DNA of 64,000 nt from contig JAGTTP010000001.1 in assembly GCA_018223365.1 (NCBI GenBank), positions 248,001 through 312,000 of the forward strand. The letters are read 5' to 3'. This stretch comes from Clostridiaceae bacterium Marseille-Q4145 (GTDB lineage: Bacteria > Bacillota > Clostridia > Lachnospirales > Lachnospiraceae). Position 1 is the stretch's first letter, and every line of letters starts with the position of its first letter. Positions 61,406 to 64,000 of the stretch are shown one piece after another. The notes under the pieces were generated by a model that did not search any database, was not told where the DNA came from, and worked only from the letters and a program-made list of their open reading frames with translations. The translations under genes were made by a program, and so were the position numbers.

Positions 61406-62857
61406 TTAGCTTAATTTCTCGATTGCTTTCTCAATACGTGCAATGCTCTCTTCTTTGCCAAGGATCTCCAGAATCTCAGTTGCACCGCAAGGGGTCATCT
61501 GTTTTCCGGAAGCAGCGGTACGGATCGGCCACATGACATAACCGTTTTTGTAGCCTTTCTCCTTCACGAATGCACACAGCATCTCATACAGAGCATCGTT
61601 ACTGTAGTCTTCCTGTGCTTTCAGAAGTGGAAGCACTTCTTTTAATACCTGAAGAGAGGACTCAGCAGTGGTCTTCATCTTCTTGTGGGTATACATTGCC
61701 ACATCATATTCCGGTACTTCCTCAAAGAAATCAATCAGCTCCTTGATATCCGGGAAGATCTCGATACGGGTCTTCACCATCTGGGCAATCTTCTTAAAGT
61801 CATAATCCTTCGTAATGACTTCTTTCATATACGGAAGTGCTCTCTCATAGAACGGCTCAAAGTCCATCTTCTTAATGTACTCGCCGTTCATCCATTTCAG
61901 TTTGCCGTAGTCAAAGACTGCCGGGGATTTGCTGATGTGATGATAATCAAATTTCTCAATCAGTTCCTGAAGGGACATAATCTCCTGATTATCCTCCGGA
62001 GACCATCCAAGCAGTGCAACAAAGTTTACCACTGCCTCGGTCAGGAATCCCTGCTCAATCAGATCTTCATAGGAAGAATGTCCGCAGCGCTTGCTCAGCT
62101 TCTTGTGGTTCTCATCGGTAATCAGCGGGCAGTGTACGTATACCGGTACTTCCCAGCCAAATGCATCATAAAGACGATTGTATTTTGGTGAGGAGGACAG
62201 ATACTCATTTCCTCTGACTACGTGAGTGATACCCATAAGATGATCATCTACTACGTTTGCAAAATTGTAGGTCGGATATCCATCGGACTTGATCAGAATC
62301 ATATCATCCAGCTCGGAGTTATCCACGGTGATATCTCCGTAAATCTCGTCATGGAAAGTAGTCGTTCCGGTCTGCGGGTTATTCTGGCGGATAACGTAGG
62401 GAACCCCTGCTTTTAACTTCTCCTCTACCTCTTCTTTGGACAGATGCAGACAGTGTTTGTCATAGATCATGATCTCCTTGCCTGCCACTTCCTGTTTCAG
62501 GCTCTCCAGGCGCTCCTTATCACAGAAGCAGTAATAAGCTTCCCCTTTATCGATCAGTTTCTTTGCATACTCCATATAAATTCCGGATTTTACACGATCA
62601 CTCTGTACATAGGGGCCAACACCGCCATCTTTGTCAGGACCCTCGTCATGGACAAGTCCGGTTGCCTGCATGGTGCGGTAAATAATATCGACCGCTCCCT
62701 CTACCAGACGCTCCTGGTCAGTATCCTCAATACGGAGAAGGAAATCTCCTCCCTCATGTTTTGCGATCAAATATGCATACAGCGCCGTTCTTAAATTTCC
62801 TACGTGCATACGTCCGGTCGGGCTCGGCGCGAATCTTGTACGAATCTTATCAGCCAT
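61406..62857 (-). CDS. gltX: glutamate--tRNA ligase
   Basis: 483 residues. HIGH-type motif PSPTGRMHVGNLRTALYAYLIAK, LRIEDTDQERLVEGAV, and KMSKS-type KLSKRCGHSSYEDLI. Complete class I GluRS; gatCAB is not in the window so discrimination cannot be judged. Heads the gltX-helicase-yigZ operon. Confidence 0.97.
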   Translation of the reverse strand: MADKIRTRFAPSPTGRMHVGNLRTALYAYLIAKHEGGDFLLRIEDTDQERLVEGAVDIIYRTMQATGLVHDEGPDKDGGVGPYVQSDRVKSGIYMEYAKKLIDKGEAYYCFCDKERLESLKQEVAGKEIMIYDKHCLHLSKEEVEEKLKAGVPYVIRQNNPQTGTTTFHDEIYGDITVDNSELDDMILIKSDGYPTYNFANVVDDHLMGITHVVRGNEYLSSSPKYNRLYDAFGWEVPVYVHCPLITDENHKKLSKRCGHSSYEDLIEQGFLTEAVVNFVALLGWSPEDNQEIMSLQELIEKFDYHHISKSPAVFDYGKLKWMNGEYIKKMDFEPFYERALPYMKEVITKDYDFKKIAQMVKTRIEIFPDIKELIDFFEEVPEYDVAMYTHKKMKTTAESSLQVLKEVLPLLKAQEDYSNDALYEMLCAFVKEKGYKNGYVMWPIRTAASGKQMTPCGATEILEILGKEESIARIEKAIEKLS

Positions 62858-63049
62858 CTTTCTTCTTATCTCCTTGTTTCTTAACTATCATTAGGGCAGA
62901 TGCCCATATTGATCTATATTATAAACGATTGATTCAGGATTTACAAGAGCCGGGAAAGTGGAACTTTTCTTTTCATCAGAAATAAGGTAGAATAGTACGA
63001 TAACCCGCTGTACATTTCTGGCGGAGATTTTGTGAAAGAAGGAAATTTT

Positions 63050-63715
63050 ATGCTGCGTTATTATATTACACAGCTGCAGGTAATCCTCTATGTGGCACCT
63101 GTCATGCTGTTAGCCATCATCTGCCACGAATGTGCTCACGGATATGTCTCCGACCGCTTGGGCGATCCGACTCCACGAATGTCAGGGCGATTGACCTTAA
63201 ATCCATTCAAACATCTGGATCCCATGGGAACTCTGTGCCTTTTGATCTTCCATATGGGATGGGCCAATCCGGTTCCTATCAATCCCTACTATTATAAAGA
63301 CCGAAAAAAAGGCATCATTCTGGTCTCTTTGGCTGGTCCCGCTGTCAATCTGCTGCTGGCCTTTGTATCCCTGCTCATCGAAGGACTGCTCATGCTCTAT
63401 GGCTCCTCCAGCTCCTCCGTTGTACAGACAGCCATGAGTCTTGCTTACTATTCCGCCGTTCTGAACATTGGTCTTGGCATTTTTAACCTGATTCCGGTAC
63501 CGCCCCTGGACGGTTCCCACGTGTTGGGAGAGCTGTCTCCAAAGGCTGCAGAACTTTATGGACGCTATGCCCGTTACTGGGGACTCGCTCTGATTCTTCT
63601 CCTGGCATCCGGTGCCTTGAGCCGCCCCCTTGGTTTCTTAAATGATGCGGTTTTAAACGGTATGTGGAGCATCATCCGCATGATTCTTCTGCGGCTCCCT
63701 CAACCTATGATTTAA
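63050..63715 (+). CDS. site-2 protease family (M50) membrane peptidase
   Basis: 221 residues from the ATG at 63050 (AAGGAA 6 bases upstream); a GTG at 63032 is the alternative. Zinc motif HECAHG in the first membrane helix and NLIPVPPLDGSHVL as the second metal-ligand motif. Five to six membrane helices. Typical of small S2P proteins in Firmicutes; substrate unknown. Confidence 0.93.
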   Translation: MLRYYITQLQVILYVAPVMLLAIICHECAHGYVSDRLGDPTPRMSGRLTLNPFKHLDPMGTLCLLIFHMGWANPVPINPYYYKDRKKGIILVSLAGPAVNLLLAFVSLLIEGLLMLYGSSSSSVVQTAMSLAYYSAVLNIGLGIFNLIPVPPLDGSHVLGELSPKAAELYGRYARYWGLALILLLASGALSRPLGFLNDAVLNGMWSIIRMILLRLPQPMI

Positions 63716-63724
63716 GGCAGAACA

Positions 63725-63761
63725 GGCAGCCTGGTATTTTGTAACCGGCTGCCCGTTTTTT
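63725..63761 (+). terminator. terminator of the M50 peptidase gene
   Basis: GGCAGCC (63725-63731) pairs with GGCTGCC (63747-63753), with an extra GGT/ACC inner pairing, then a T6 run. Confidence 0.85.
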
Positions 63762-64000
63762 ATTTATTCTTCTCGTAGATGATCTTCAGACCTTTCAACA
63801 GCAGAGCGTCATCCAGAATGATGTCATGCTTACAATAAGGAATCAGTGCCTTTGCCAGCCCGCCAGTCGCGATAATGGTAAGCTTCTGTCCCATCTCTTC
63901 TTCGATCTTATCCAGCATTCCATCAATCAGAGCTACATTTCCATAGAACACACCACTCTTCATACAGTCTACCGTATTTTTACCAATGAGCTTCGCCGGT
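63760..64000 (-). CDS. coaX: type III pantothenate kinase (C-terminal part; rest outside window)
   Basis: The minus-strand frame is open through base 64000 and continues upstream of the first Met visible at 63963. The visible 80 codons read IGKNTVDCMKSGVFYGNVA and then TIIATGGLAKALIPYC, the CoaX nucleotide-binding signature, ending at 63760. Catalyses the first CoA step without feedback by CoA. Convergent with the M50 gene. Confidence 0.9.
   Translation of the reverse strand, partial: PAKLIGKNTVDCMKSGVFYGNVALIDGMLDKIEEEMGQKLTIIATGGLAKALIPYCKHDIILDDALLLKGLKIIYEKNK

Noticed and set aside
1..64000. CRISPR arrays, complete insertion sequences, prophage genes, rRNA
   Set aside because: No regularly spaced direct repeats, transposase, integrase, capsid or rRNA sequence was found on reading the window.

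Overview
The window reads as chromosomal DNA of an anaerobic, low-to-moderate G+C Firmicute, most likely a Lachnospiraceae gut commensal (Blautia/Dorea/Ruminococcus-like; inferred from gene content, not from a marker gene). Supporting signs are an Rnf ferredoxin:NAD+ complex with a fused RnfD-RnfG subunit, pyrophosphate-linked glycolysis (PFP and PPDK), single-chain GlyRS, split transketolase, QueH-type queuosine synthesis, RqcH and LuxS. Strong GGAGG ribosome sites and tightly packed operons are the rule.

Layout. 1-1353: 3' part of a MATE transporter. 1449-4998: an A+T-richer accessory patch on the minus strand with an ABC/AAA15-like ATPase plus a small PD-(D/E)XK-like partner, an alpha/beta-hydrolase, an XRE regulator next to a long perfect palindrome, and a hypothetical protein. 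5030-8432: N-formylglutamate amidohydrolase, then a double-glycine-leader peptide and its C39-peptidase ABC exporter, which is a small bacteriocin/RiPP locus. 8411-19059: the most unusual part, a roughly 10.6-kb minus-strand operon that combines a NifH-like reductase, two pairs of NifD/NifK-like proteins, HypF-HypC-HypD-HypE (makers of the Fe(CN)2CO group of [NiFe]-hydrogenase) and a TM1266-type hydrogenase regulator, with no hydrogenase structural gene and no HypA/HypB. 19382-25439: PPDK, PFP, GlyRS. 25457-34735: a housekeeping series (yicC-like, gmk, rpoZ, ptsI, ptsH, M16 peptidase, era, a hidden yqzL-like gene, recO, lipoprotein). 34851-36590: rqcH. 36663-42658: apbE and rnfB-A-E-DG-C. 43043: tRNA-Ser(CGA). 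43168-64000: mostly housekeeping genes (nitroreductase, queH, rluA-type, flavin reductase, trpS, mgtE, luxS, split transketolase, MBL hydrolase, glycerate kinase, 2-hydroxyacid dehydrogenase, YdcF, aminotransferase, DUF1292, Na/Pi symporter, YigZ, helicase, gltX, M50 protease, coaX).

How the parts fit. The nitrogenase-like/Hyp operon is translationally coupled across several junctions and has its own sigma-A-type promoter and a terminator-like hairpin in its leader, so it looks like one regulated function. My working hypothesis is that the Hyp proteins build an Fe(CN)2CO-type group, or its CN-/CO ligands, for a nitrogenase-like reductase rather than for a nearby hydrogenase. The Rnf complex could supply low-potential ferredoxin for such an enzyme; that link is inference. 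PFP and PPDK sit next to each other and together run glycolysis with PPi. Palindromic repeat elements of about 140-150 nt, and one partial copy, lie at gene ends at three places, two of them inside the Hyp segment.
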